The notes: a model not told the origin generated them from the sequence alone. Positions 1 to 6,363 are shown, counted from the stretch's first letter. The stretch: 6,831 nucleotides of DNA from Planctomycetota bacterium (GCA_021807585.1 JAKBCQ010000140.1:1-6831); one strand, 5' to 3'. Translations and numbers: made by a program.

Positions 1-1480
1 TCTCGCCGTTCGTGGTTCCCAAATAACGCTCGGCGAACTTGAGAAAAGTCGGCCAATTGGGTCCGGGAGTGTGGCCTGCGGTATGCCGGCGAAAACCGAT
101 CTCGCCCTCGATCAACGCCGCTTCGGGCGACGGGTATTCGGTCGTCTCCAAACCCCTCTTCCCCAACAATCGATAAACCGGGCTCGCTCCCACCCCCGCC
201 ATAAACGACCCCCTCGCGTCGATCCAGCCGTCCCCCTCGGTCGCCCCCGCGCCGATAAACACAGGACGAGGCGCACATAAGGCGATCAATTCATGCGAAT
301 CGATCGGCATGTCCTTCCACGTCAGCGGGCCGGCGTACTTCAAAAACGTCCCGGACATCCAATGATATTCATTTAATGCCGCGACATTCTCGACCAATTC
401 CCCCCAGTTGCGGCGATGAAGCTTGAGGCCCCCTTCGCCCGACGAGCTGACGAACGCGATCGCGATCCGAGGGTCGTACGCCATCGCCACGACCGCGGCC
501 TTGCCGTAGCGGGAATGTCCAAAAACGCCGACGCGTTTGGCGTCGACCGCCTTATCGGTCTCAAAATAATCGATCGCCCGCGAAGCCCCCCAGCCCCACG
601 CTTTAAGAACCCCCCAATCGTCGACGCGACGCGGTTTTCCCTGGTTGCAAAGCCCGATGATCCCCTTCGTCAACCCCGCTCCATTATCCGCCTGCACCGA
701 GTTGGGAACGATCACCGCGTAAGCCCATCCTTTCTCAAGCACTTGTTGACGCGAAGGCGGTCCCACGAACATCGGCGGTCTCGCCGGGGGATTCGCGCCT
801 TTGGTCGCCGCGGCCGATTCGGCTTTGTTCGCGGCTTTGGCGGTTTGGGCTTTCGCGTCGCCTTTGGTCGCCGCCGCGACGGGGCGAGGGCCTCGGCCGG
901 GGAAGGCGCCGAAGCCGAATTCGAGAACGACCGGGACGGGGGCGGTCGCTTTCGCGGGAGTCGTCAGCGTCAGTTGGATCTCGACGGTGATCGCCGGGAA
1001 CGACGAATTGTCGACACGCCCGACGAGCTTCTTGACAACCACGGGGATCGACGCGACGGTTTCCTCGGTCACGCCGACGACCTCCCATAAAACCTTGGGC
1101 GTTTGTTTGGGAGTTCTTCCGTAAATCTCACGATCGAAATCCTCGACAATTTCAGGACGTCGTTCCTTCCACCACATATCGGCCGAATCAACCTTTCGGC
1201 CGTCTTTCATGATAAGCGGGTCGGGGAGATCGGGATAGGGATTCGCTTTGGATTCGTCATAATTCGCGTAATTGGGGGCGTTGCGATTCGACCCGTTCGC
1301 TCCCTGGCGAAGCTCTTTGATCCCGAGGAGATCCATAAGACGTTGACGATCTTGTTGCGCGGTCATTTCGACGGGGAGTTCGGTTTTCGATCCTCCGGAG
1401 GCGGTTCCGGGCGTTTGCCCACGCGCGGCGATCGCGACGGCGAACACGCTGAAAACGACGGCGAAACGGAAGCGGGTCAT
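1..1480 (-). CDS. Exported glucuronoyl esterase-like (CE15-type) alpha/beta hydrolase, C-terminus cut by window edge
   Basis: The frame is open from ATG at 1480 to the left edge, 493 codons, and ends in a FLKFAERYLGTTNGE tail, so probably little is missing. Residues 1-21 form a signal peptide (MTRFRFAVVFSVFAVAIAAR), so the enzyme is exported. The nucleophile motif GHSRYGK (Ser323) matches the G-x-S-R-x-G-K motif of CE15 esterases. SSSGEGGLKLHRRN follows, with Glu349 at the position used as catalytic acid in many bacterial CE15 enzymes. His466 or His470 in HTAGH is the likely catalytic histidine. CE15 enzymes cleave esters joining 4-O-methyl-glucuronic acid of xylan to lignin alcohols; that substrate is inferred here, and another acyl ester is possible. 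Residues 201-235 are an Ala/Lys-rich low-complexity insert. An AAGGA box lies just upstream. The preceding minus-strand gene ends 152 bp away, so co-transcription is possible but unproven. Confidence 0.85.
   Translation of the reverse strand, partial: MTRFRFAVVFSVFAVAIAARGQTPGTASGGSKTELPVEMTAQQDRQRLMDLLGIKELRQGANGSNRNAPNYANYDESKANPYPDLPDPLIMKDGRKVDSADMWWKERRPEIVEDFDREIYGRTPKQTPKVLWEVVGVTEETVASIPVVVKKLVGRVDNSSFPAITVEIQLTLTTPAKATAPVPVVLEFGFGAFPGRGPRPVAAATKGDAKAQTAKAANKAESAAATKGANPPARPPMFVGPPSRQQVLEKGWAYAVIVPNSVQADNGAGLTKGIIGLCNQGKPRRVDDWGVLKAWGWGASRAIDYFETDKAVDAKRVGVFGHSRYGKAAVVAMAYDPRIAIAFVSSSGEGGLKLHRRNWGELVENVAALNEYHWMSGTFLKYAGPLTWKDMPIDSHELIALCAPRPVFIGAGATEGDGWIDARGSFMAGVGASPVYRLLGKRGLETTEYPSPEAALIEGEIGFRRHTAGHTPGPNWPTFLKFAERYLGTTNGE
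797..874. repeat. 15-bp direct repeat inside the esterase gene (797-811 and 860-874)
   Basis: GCCTTTGGTCGCCGC occurs twice, with copies starting 63 bp apart, which is exactly 21 codons. Both copies encode AATKG within the Ala/Lys-rich insert at residues 201-235 of the esterase. The pattern fits a small in-frame duplication in a surface loop rather than a regulatory element. Confidence 0.7.
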
Positions 1481-1487
1481 CGATCGG

Positions 1488-1493
1488 TCCTTA
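1488..1493 (-). promoter_or_regulatory. Ribosome binding site for the esterase gene
   Basis: On the minus strand TAAGGA ends 7 nt before the ATG at 1480. It supports this start, which is also where the signal peptide begins. Confidence 0.6.
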
Positions 1494-1579
1494 AAAAGAT
1501 AAGAATCGCTCGCTTGGATCTGGAGGCGTCGAAATCGACACGGCGACCCGCCGCGGTAACGATCCCGACCTATGCTGAA

Positions 1580-1595
1580 CCGACATCATCGTCGG
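1580..1595. repeat. Short inverted repeat between the two minus-strand genes
   Basis: CCGAC and GTCGG (perfect 5-bp arms) flank ATCATC in the 152-bp gap between the two minus-strand genes. No T-run follows on the minus strand, so it is not an intrinsic terminator. I see nothing else recognisable in the 1481-1632 gap. Confidence 0.3.
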
Positions 1596-1632
1596 CGCGG
1601 CGATCGCGAGCAAGGGGGTCGTCGATGATTTC

Positions 1633-2124
1633 TTAAGGAGATCTTTTGAGGCGAGAACCGCTTGGTGGATCCGCTGAATCGACCTCGAAATGCGAACCAG
1701 GTTCGACGCGGCGGTTGAGCCGACCTTGAGGCAAAGACTCCCACCAACCTTCGAGCGAATCGACCGAGATCCTGAACGATCCCTCGCGTTGAACTTCAAT
1801 CGTGATCAAGTCGTCGATCGACGGGGTGAGATAGACGTCTCCAAATTCGCACCGAAATCCATATTTATCGATACATGATATTACGACTTCGCTCTCTTTG
1901 GCGATACGGAACGAAGAGCTTCGTTTACCGCCGGGAGGGATCCGATCGAACGTGATTCTCGACCCGCCGGCCTCGACGACGACGTCGGTGATCGGATCGT
2001 TCGAGTTGTTGACGATCGTGACCCTCGATGCGTAATGAATTAGATAATAAGAGATCGCTATAAGCGCGATGAAAGCGCATCCGATCGCCGCCGCGGCGCT
2101 TCGTTTCGTTGGTTTTGAACGCAT
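1633..2124 (-). CDS. Small membrane-anchored hypothetical protein (163 aa)
   Basis: I do not recognise this protein. It has a basic N-terminus (MRSKPTKR) and one hydrophobic segment at about residues 10-32, which fits an uncleaved signal anchor with the rest outside the cytoplasm. Residues 34-115 alternate hydrophobic and polar residues (RVTIVNNSNDPITDVVVEAG) like a small beta-sandwich, with Cys84 and Cys92 close enough to pair. The last 45 residues are polar and Pro/Arg-rich. GGAGG 9 nt upstream supports the ATG at 2124. It is divergent from the methyltransferase and upstream of the esterase on the same strand. Codon use looks like its neighbours. The reading frame is well supported; the function is unknown. 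Confidence 0.7.
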   Translation of the reverse strand: MRSKPTKRSAAAAIGCAFIALIAISYYLIHYASRVTIVNNSNDPITDVVVEAGGSRITFDRIPPGGKRSSSFRIAKESEVVISCIDKYGFRCEFGDVYLTPSIDDLITIEVQREGSFRISVDSLEGWWESLPQGRLNRRVEPGSHFEVDSADPPSGSRLKRSP

Positions 2125-2133
2125 CGATCGAAA

Positions 2134-2138
2134 CCTCC
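2134..2138 (-). promoter_or_regulatory. Ribosome binding site for the 163-aa protein
   Basis: GGAGG on the minus strand with a 9-nt spacer to the ATG at 2124, the strongest Shine-Dalgarno match in the window. It fixes the start and argues that this small frame is a real gene. Confidence 0.7.
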
Positions 2139-2184
2139 AAGGATTTCGGTCCGAGACGCCGGATTTGACGTCTAAACGGAAACC

Positions 2185-2211
2185 AAGATATCCGATATGT
2201 TATAATATCAA
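2185..2211. promoter_or_regulatory. AT-rich promoter-like segment between divergent genes
   Basis: This is the most AT-rich part of the 255-bp divergent gap. On the minus strand TTGATA (2206-2211) and TATCTT (2185-2190) could serve the 163-aa gene, but their 15-bp spacing is short. On the plus strand TATAAT lies at 2201-2206, with no -35 at a normal distance: the nearest TTGACG, at 2165-2170, is 30 bp away. GATAT (2194-2198) and ATATC (2205-2209) form an inverted repeat overlapping it, a possible operator. Only sequence resemblance supports this. The rest of 2125-2379 shows nothing I can name. Confidence 0.25.
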
Positions 2212-2379
2212 ATCATTCGATTCATCCGATCGATCGGGAATGCTCTCTTCGCGGCGATAGTTGATTTTGGCGGAGATCACGTTCGGTTTCAATCCACGAT
2301 TGCACGTCTTCGGCGGGTTCGGTATCGTGATCGGGTATCGGCGGTACAAATGGATGATACGACAACAGTTTAAGTAATT

Positions 2380-3432
2380 ATGAAAGAGGGAGTCGGCGTG
2401 AGGATGATGACGGATCGTCGCCGAACGATGATCGATCTATTCAGCGGGGCGGGGGGGATGACGCTCGGGTTCGCGCGGGCGGGGTTTACGCCGATCGCCG
2501 CGGTCGAGCGCGTTCCGGCGTTCGCTCGAACGTACGCGGCGAATTTTGGCGATCATGTGATCACAAATCCGATCGAGCAAGCGATCACGAGCGCGCGCGA
2601 AATCAGGGCCGATCTCGTCGTCGGCGGGCCTCCGTGCCAGGGGTTCTCGAATCTCTCGGGGAATCGTCGCGACGATCATCGACGCGTGCTTTGGCGTTAT
2701 TTTATCGACGTCGTCGAATCGTCGCGCTGCGAGGCGTTTGTGATGGAGAACGTGCCGAATTTGCTGACGAGTCCCGAGGGGTCGGCGATCATCAAAGCGT
2801 CTACGGATCTGGGCTTTTCGATCGACGCCAAAGTGCTTAAGGCTTATCGGTTCGGAGTTCCTCAAAATCGCAAGCGTACGTTTATCGTGGGGTGTAAGAA
2901 GGGGGCGATCGAACTTCCCGAAGGAAATGGAACGATCGCCACGGTTCGAGACGCGTTCGAGGGGATTCCGCTCGTTCCCGACGTGCGGGCTTTTTCGAGG
3001 GCGGAGGTTCCCGTGCCGACATCGGCGCTTCATATCGCGCGCAATCCCACCGAGACGAGCCTGAATCGTTACGCGTTGATTCCGCCGGGGGGAAATCGTT
3101 TCGATCTGCAACGGTTGGCGCCCGAGCTGACGCCGGCTTGTTGGATCAGGAAAACGAGCGGCGGCACCGATCTATTCGGCAGGTTGGAATGGGACCGCCC
3201 CGCGAGGTGTACGATTCGGACCGAGTTTTATAAGCCCGAGAAAGGTCGATATCTTCATCCGAGCGAAAATCGACCGATCACGCACTGGGAGGCGGCGCGG
3301 TTGCAAACGTTTCCCGACGATTTCCTCTGGTGCGGAACGAAGATTGAGATCGCGATCCAAATCGGCAACGCGGTTCCACCGAGGCTCGCCGAGGCGATCG
3401 GTCGCGGCGTATGGGATCATTTAAACCGATGA
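2380..3432 (+). CDS. C5-cytosine DNA methyltransferase (Dcm/HpaII-type), apparently solitary
   Basis: It transfers a methyl group from S-adenosylmethionine to carbon 5 of cytosine in a specific DNA site. The family motifs appear in order: motif I DLFSGAGGMTLGF (19-31), motif IV GGPPCQGFS with catalytic Cys86, motif VI ENV (123-125), motif VIII QNRKR (162-166), motif IX RLQTFPD (307-313) and motif X GNAVPP (329-334). All key residues are intact, and 350 aa is a normal length. The target recognition domain lies between about 175 and 295; I cannot read its specificity by eye. The coordinates give the longest frame. The outer ATG has no Shine-Dalgarno sequence, while GAGGGAG precedes GTG 2398 and ATG 2404, so translation probably starts at 2398 or 2404. 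No restriction endonuclease or Vsr gene is in the window, so it may be a solitary methylase with a regulatory or protective role. Confidence 0.95.
   Translation: MKEGVGVRMMTDRRRTMIDLFSGAGGMTLGFARAGFTPIAAVERVPAFARTYAANFGDHVITNPIEQAITSAREIRADLVVGGPPCQGFSNLSGNRRDDHRRVLWRYFIDVVESSRCEAFVMENVPNLLTSPEGSAIIKASTDLGFSIDAKVLKAYRFGVPQNRKRTFIVGCKKGAIELPEGNGTIATVRDAFEGIPLVPDVRAFSRAEVPVPTSALHIARNPTETSLNRYALIPPGGNRFDLQRLAPELTPACWIRKTSGGTDLFGRLEWDRPARCTIRTEFYKPEKGRYLHPSENRPITHWEAARLQTFPDDFLWCGTKIEIAIQIGNAVPPRLAEAIGRGVWDHLNR
2386..2392 (+). promoter_or_regulatory. Internal ribosome binding site suggesting a later methyltransferase start
   Basis: GAGGGAG lies inside the longest frame, 5 nt before GTG 2398 and 11 nt before ATG 2404. 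Either start leaves motif I close to the N-terminus, as is usual for the family. The sequence before ATG 2380 (TTTAAGTAATT) has no comparable site. Confidence 0.45.
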
Positions 3433-3441
3433 TGAAACGGT

Positions 3442-3597
3442 ATGCTCGACGTGACGATCCCGCGTGATCTCTCGGTTCATCAAAGCAAGCGCGGGGTTAT
3501 CGAACGCCTTGGCGCGAACCCCGAGGCGAGCGATCGGGTCCGAATCGCTCGCGAACGAAACGTGTTTGAAGGCCGGGCGGCGGGCGGCTTCAGTTAG
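3442..3597 (+). CDS. Possible 51-codon small ORF between methyltransferase and MATE genes
   Basis: An ATG frame of 51 codons (beginning MLDVTIPRDL, ending GRAAGGFS) starts 9 bp after the methyltransferase stop and ends 8 bp before the MATE start, so it would fit an operon. About two thirds of its third codon positions are G or C, like the neighbours. Against it: no clear Shine-Dalgarno sequence, no recognised motif, and an antisense frame over the same bases (3424-3603) that looks at least as protein-like. It may be chance or a gene remnant. Confidence 0.2.
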   Translation: MLDVTIPRDLSVHQSKRGVIERLGANPEASDRVRIARERNVFEGRAAGGFS

Positions 3598-3605
3598 CTG
3601 GAATT

Positions 3606-5000
3606 ATGACTCAAATACTTAAAGAAGTTCGATCACAAGAGGGGGTTTTGGGCGATCGGATCGCGGCGCGGATTGTTCGGCTGGCGTATCCCGTGCTGAT
3701 CGAGCAGGCGCTTTTATATCTGGTTGGATTTTCGGATACGGTGCTTACGGGCTATTTTTTGGGGGAGGAGCATTTGGCCGCGGTGACGAACGCGAGTTAT
3801 TTGCTGTGGATGATCGGGAGCCTGCTGACGGTCGTTTCGGTGGGAGGGACGGCTTTGACGGCACGGCTTCATGGAGCGAACGATCACGGCGCCGCGACGC
3901 GCGTTTGTCGGCAGTCGATCGCGCTCGCGTGGATGATCGGAACGGTGATTCTCGTCACGGGGTGGACGCTTGCTCCGATTGTGATTTCGCTGATGAATCT
4001 GACAGGGGTCGCGGCGGTTTCGGCGACGCGATTTTTGCGGATCATTCTGATCGTGATGCCGCTGTTGGCGACGACGACGGCGGGGGTCGCTTGCCTGAGG
4101 GGGGTGGGAGACACGCTGACGGGTATGTGGGTGATGATTGGTGTGAATCTCGTCAATATCGCGCTCAGTTGGCTGCTGGCTCGCGGAGCGGGGCCGATTC
4201 CTTCGTTTGGGTTCGCGGGGATTGCGACGGGAACGGCGTGCGGCGAGGGGTTGGGAGGGATCGCGGTGTTGATCCTGCTGGCGCGCGGTCGATCGGGGCT
4301 TTCGCTCGGCGTGGATGGATTAATCCCCAACGTTCGCGATTCTTGGCGGATTTTACGCATCAGTTTGCCCGCGGCGGGGGAGGGGCTGACGAATTCGCTT
4401 TGCCAGCTCTGGTTTCTTGGGCTGATCAATCGGCTGGGGCCGACGGCGACGGCTGCGCACGGTGTGGCGATCCGTTGCGAGGCGCTCGCGTTTTTGACGC
4501 TTAACGCGTTCGCCGTCGCCGCGGCGACGCTGACGGGGATGTATCTGGGAGCGGGTCGTCCCGACGCGGCGCGGCGAGCGGGTCGAACCGCGTGGGTGAT
4601 GGGGCTGGCGACGAGCGCTGGCCTGGGTATCTTCTTATATACACAACCGGATTTCTTGTTTTCGATGTTTTTGGGGGGAACGAAGCCGAGGGTCTCCGAA
4701 CTGGGAGTTCCGGTGTTACGGATCGTGTCGTTCGCGCTCCCCGCTCTGGCGACGATCAACATCCTCTCGGGATCGTTGCGGGGCGCGGGGGATACGCGTC
4801 CTCCCTGGTTGATCGTCCTTTTTGGATATCTCGTTGTCCGAATCCCGCTCACTTATTATTTTGTGCTCACGCCGATCGAAGGGGGGATCGGATTGGGGCT
4901 TAGGGGGGCTTGGCTGGCGATGTTCGCCGATCTGTCGGCGCGGGGGGTTCTGGTCGCCGCGCGATTCCTCGGCGGCCGCTGGATTCATGCGAAAATCTAG
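3606..5000 (+). CDS. MATE-family multidrug/Na+(H+) antiporter
   Basis: This is an inner-membrane efflux transporter of the MATE family (NorM/DinF-like), which exports cationic drugs or metabolites using a sodium or proton gradient; the substrate here is unknown. The 464 residues are mostly hydrophobic, enough for about 12 helices, the family norm. Two homologous halves are visible: GTALTARLHGAND (81-93) matches TLTGMYLGAGRPDAARRAG (308-326), and LRGVGDT (164-170) matches LRGAGDT (391-397). The first half begins at about residue 24 and the second at about 248. ATG 3606 is the only reasonable start, since the next Met is residue 69. Its Shine-Dalgarno sequence is weak, with GGA only 3 nt upstream. 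It lies 173 bp after the methyltransferase on the same strand, so a joint transcript is possible. The frame is complete. Confidence 0.93.
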   Translation: MTQILKEVRSQEGVLGDRIAARIVRLAYPVLIEQALLYLVGFSDTVLTGYFLGEEHLAAVTNASYLLWMIGSLLTVVSVGGTALTARLHGANDHGAATRVCRQSIALAWMIGTVILVTGWTLAPIVISLMNLTGVAAVSATRFLRIILIVMPLLATTTAGVACLRGVGDTLTGMWVMIGVNLVNIALSWLLARGAGPIPSFGFAGIATGTACGEGLGGIAVLILLARGRSGLSLGVDGLIPNVRDSWRILRISLPAAGEGLTNSLCQLWFLGLINRLGPTATAAHGVAIRCEALAFLTLNAFAVAAATLTGMYLGAGRPDAARRAGRTAWVMGLATSAGLGIFLYTQPDFLFSMFLGGTKPRVSELGVPVLRIVSFALPALATINILSGSLRGAGDTRPPWLIVLFGYLVVRIPLTYYFVLTPIEGGIGLGLRGAWLAMFADLSARGVLVAARFLGGRWIHAKI

Positions 5001-5027
5001 ATTCTATAATAAATAAATATATAGTAT
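5001..5027 (+). promoter_or_regulatory. AT-rich island with TATAAT, candidate promoter for the TlpA-like gene
   Basis: Directly after the MATE stop comes a 27-bp stretch that is nearly all A and T, containing TATAAT at 5005-5010. It contrasts with its GC-rich surroundings and lies about 165 bp before the TlpA-like start. No good -35 box is present at 16-18 bp (GATTCA-like sequence only), so this is a suggestion. It could also be an AT-rich element with another role. Confidence 0.25.
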
Positions 5028-5055
5028 GGTCACGGTCGCGGCGTGAACGACACGA

Positions 5056-5072
5056 CGACCGTCTTGCGGTCG
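5056..5072. repeat. Inverted repeat, 6-bp arms
   Basis: CGACCG and CGGTCG form a perfect GC-rich 6-bp stem around TCTTG, 55 bp after the MATE gene. The following bases (GGGCTTGTCG) are not a T-run, so an intrinsic terminator is doubtful. It lies in what would be the 5' leader if transcription begins at the AT-rich island. Confidence 0.4.
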
Positions 5073-5160
5073 GGGCTTGTCGTTTGTAATGTTGGTATTC
5101 ATTCGTTTGAGACCGGCGGGAGGTCGAGCGATCGTCGCTGGGCCGCCCGAACTTCCACGC

Positions 5161-5165
5161 AAGGA
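5161..5165 (+). promoter_or_regulatory. Ribosome binding site that decides the TlpA-like start
   Basis: AAGGA with a 9-nt spacer precedes ATG 5175. The frame stays open back to GTG 5043, but that start would put 44 unlikely residues before a textbook signal peptide. The site favours ATG 5175. Confidence 0.65.
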
Positions 5166-5174
5166 CACCCCCCG

Positions 5175-6263
5175 ATGATTCGCACGTTCGCCCTCTGGTC
5201 GGTCGCGTTGGTTTTGTCGTTTCAAGGTGGATCCGCGGCGCGAGCGCAAACGCTTGGCGTCGGCGATTCGGCTCCCAAGATCGAGGTCAAAGAATTCGTC
5301 AAGGGAGACGCGGTGAAGGAGTTCGAGAAGGGGAAGACATACGTCGTTGAATTCTGGGCGACGTGGTGCGGCCCTTGTCGCGTGAGCATTCCTCACCTCA
5401 CCGAGCTTCAAAAGAAACATAAAGATATCAAGTTTATCGGCGTGTCGGTATGGGAGAATGAGCCCGACAAGGTGAAGCCGTTCGTCAAAGAGATGGGCGA
5501 CAAGATGGATTACGCGGTGGCGATGGACGACGTTCCCAAAGACGCGAAAGGCGCCGACGGCAAGATGGCCAAGAATTGGATGACCGCGGCCGAGCAGAAT
5601 GGAATTCCGTCGGCGTTCGTCGTGGGCGGCGAAGGGAAGATTATGTGGATCGGTCATCCGATGGAGCTTGATAAGGTACTTGATAAGGTTTCCGCGGGCA
5701 CGTTCGACCTCGCGGCGGCGATCAAAGAGCACAAGGAGGCGATGGAGAAGCAGGAGAAGCTCAAAGCGGTGCAGCAAAAATTGAGCAAAGCGCAAGCCAA
5801 AGGTGAAAGCGCGTTGCTGAAGGCGATCGATGAGATTATTGCCGACGATCCGTCGCTCGAGGAACAGCTTGCGCCGGCCAAGTTCATGATGTTGGTTCGA
5901 GTGAAGGGGAAAGAAAAACAGGCCGTGGAATTCGCGTCGAAATTGATCGACGAACGCTTTAAGGATAACGCCGAGATTTTAAACGCGATCGCTTGGACGA
6001 TTGTCGATCCCGACGCGGGCAAGCGAGATGCCGAACTCGTCGCGGTCGCGCTCAAGGCGGCGATCCGCGCCGATAAGATCTCGGAAGAGAAGAACGGAGC
6101 GATCGCCGATACGCTCGCCAAGGCGTATTTCGATTCCAAAGAATTCGCCAAGGCGGTCGAGACGCAGGAGCGAGCGATCAAACTGACCCCCGACGCTCCC
6201 GACGAGCTGAAAGATCGGCTTAAGCAATACCGCGAGGCGCTCGAAAAGAAGAGCGAGAAGTAA
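5175..6263 (+). CDS. Exported TlpA/ResA-like thioredoxin-fold protein with helical C-terminal tail
   Basis: The 362-aa product starts with a signal peptide, cleavage likely after Ala24 (SAARA-Q), so it acts outside the cytoplasm. A thioredoxin-like domain spans about 25-175. WATWCGPCRVSIPHL carries the redox motif C65-G-P-C68, GIPSAF supplies the usual cis-proline at Pro145, and FIGVSVWENEP (87-97) is typical of the AhpC/TSA-Redoxin branch. Such proteins reduce or exchange disulfides in exported proteins, for example in cytochrome c maturation; the partner here is unknown. Residues 185-362 are Lys/Glu-rich helices. The end (about 310-355, LAKAYFDSKEFAKAVETQER) looks like a TPR unit that could bind a partner protein. 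ATG 5175 is chosen over GTG 5043 because of the AAGGA box and signal peptide. There is no obvious operon partner; the MATE gene is 174 bp upstream. Confidence 0.9.
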   Translation: MIRTFALWSVALVLSFQGGSAARAQTLGVGDSAPKIEVKEFVKGDAVKEFEKGKTYVVEFWATWCGPCRVSIPHLTELQKKHKDIKFIGVSVWENEPDKVKPFVKEMGDKMDYAVAMDDVPKDAKGADGKMAKNWMTAAEQNGIPSAFVVGGEGKIMWIGHPMELDKVLDKVSAGTFDLAAAIKEHKEAMEKQEKLKAVQQKLSKAQAKGESALLKAIDEIIADDPSLEEQLAPAKFMMLVRVKGKEKQAVEFASKLIDERFKDNAEILNAIAWTIVDPDAGKRDAELVAVALKAAIRADKISEEKNGAIADTLAKAYFDSKEFAKAVETQERAIKLTPDAPDELKDRLKQYREALEKKSEK

Positions 6264-6323
6264 GCGCTCGTTCACGGATCAGAACGCGTTGAATTTGGAT
6301 CCGGCCGATCCAGCTTGGGGTTC

Positions 6324-6363
6324 GATTCGTCGACCCTCGACGCGGGTCGGCCGCGATCGAATC
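6324..6363. repeat. Compound inverted repeat before the dipeptidase gene
   Basis: Outer arms GATTCG (6324-6329) and CGAATC (6358-6363) enclose an inner hairpin, CGACCC (6331-6336) and GGGTCG (6344-6349). An A-run follows on the plus strand, so it does not read as a rho-independent terminator for the TlpA-like gene. A smaller inverted repeat, GGATC/GATCC, lies at 6297-6311. The structure might shape the transcript end or act as a binding site; no function is shown. Confidence 0.4.

Noticed and set aside
416..1090. Long open frames on the plus strand across the left region and 735-1088 on the minus strand
   Set aside because: They overlap the esterase gene in other frames. Their products are Arg-rich and lack motifs, while the esterase frame carries a signal peptide and catalytic motifs.
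1103..1636. Open plus-strand frame of 177 codons
   Set aside because: It is antisense to the esterase N-terminus and the gap, has no recognisable domain, and its first part mirrors the real gene.
2437..3111. 224-codon minus-strand frame
   Set aside because: It is antisense to the methyltransferase, whose motifs are all intact; the product is Arg-rich and featureless.
2125..3605. A restriction-modification partner (endonuclease, Vsr or second methylase) next to the methyltransferase
   Set aside because: No frame on either strand shows nuclease motifs or sufficient length. The partner could only lie outside the window.
3884..4852. 322-codon minus-strand frame
   Set aside because: It is antisense to the MATE transporter and reflects codon bias; it has no membrane or domain logic of its own.
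5043..5174. N-terminal extension of the TlpA-like protein from GTG 5043
   Set aside because: ATG 5175 has a well-spaced AAGGA box and starts a clear signal peptide; the extension has neither.
5004..5795. 263-codon minus-strand frame
   Set aside because: It is antisense to the TlpA-like gene, and its His/Leu/Arg-rich product is typical of an antisense shadow.
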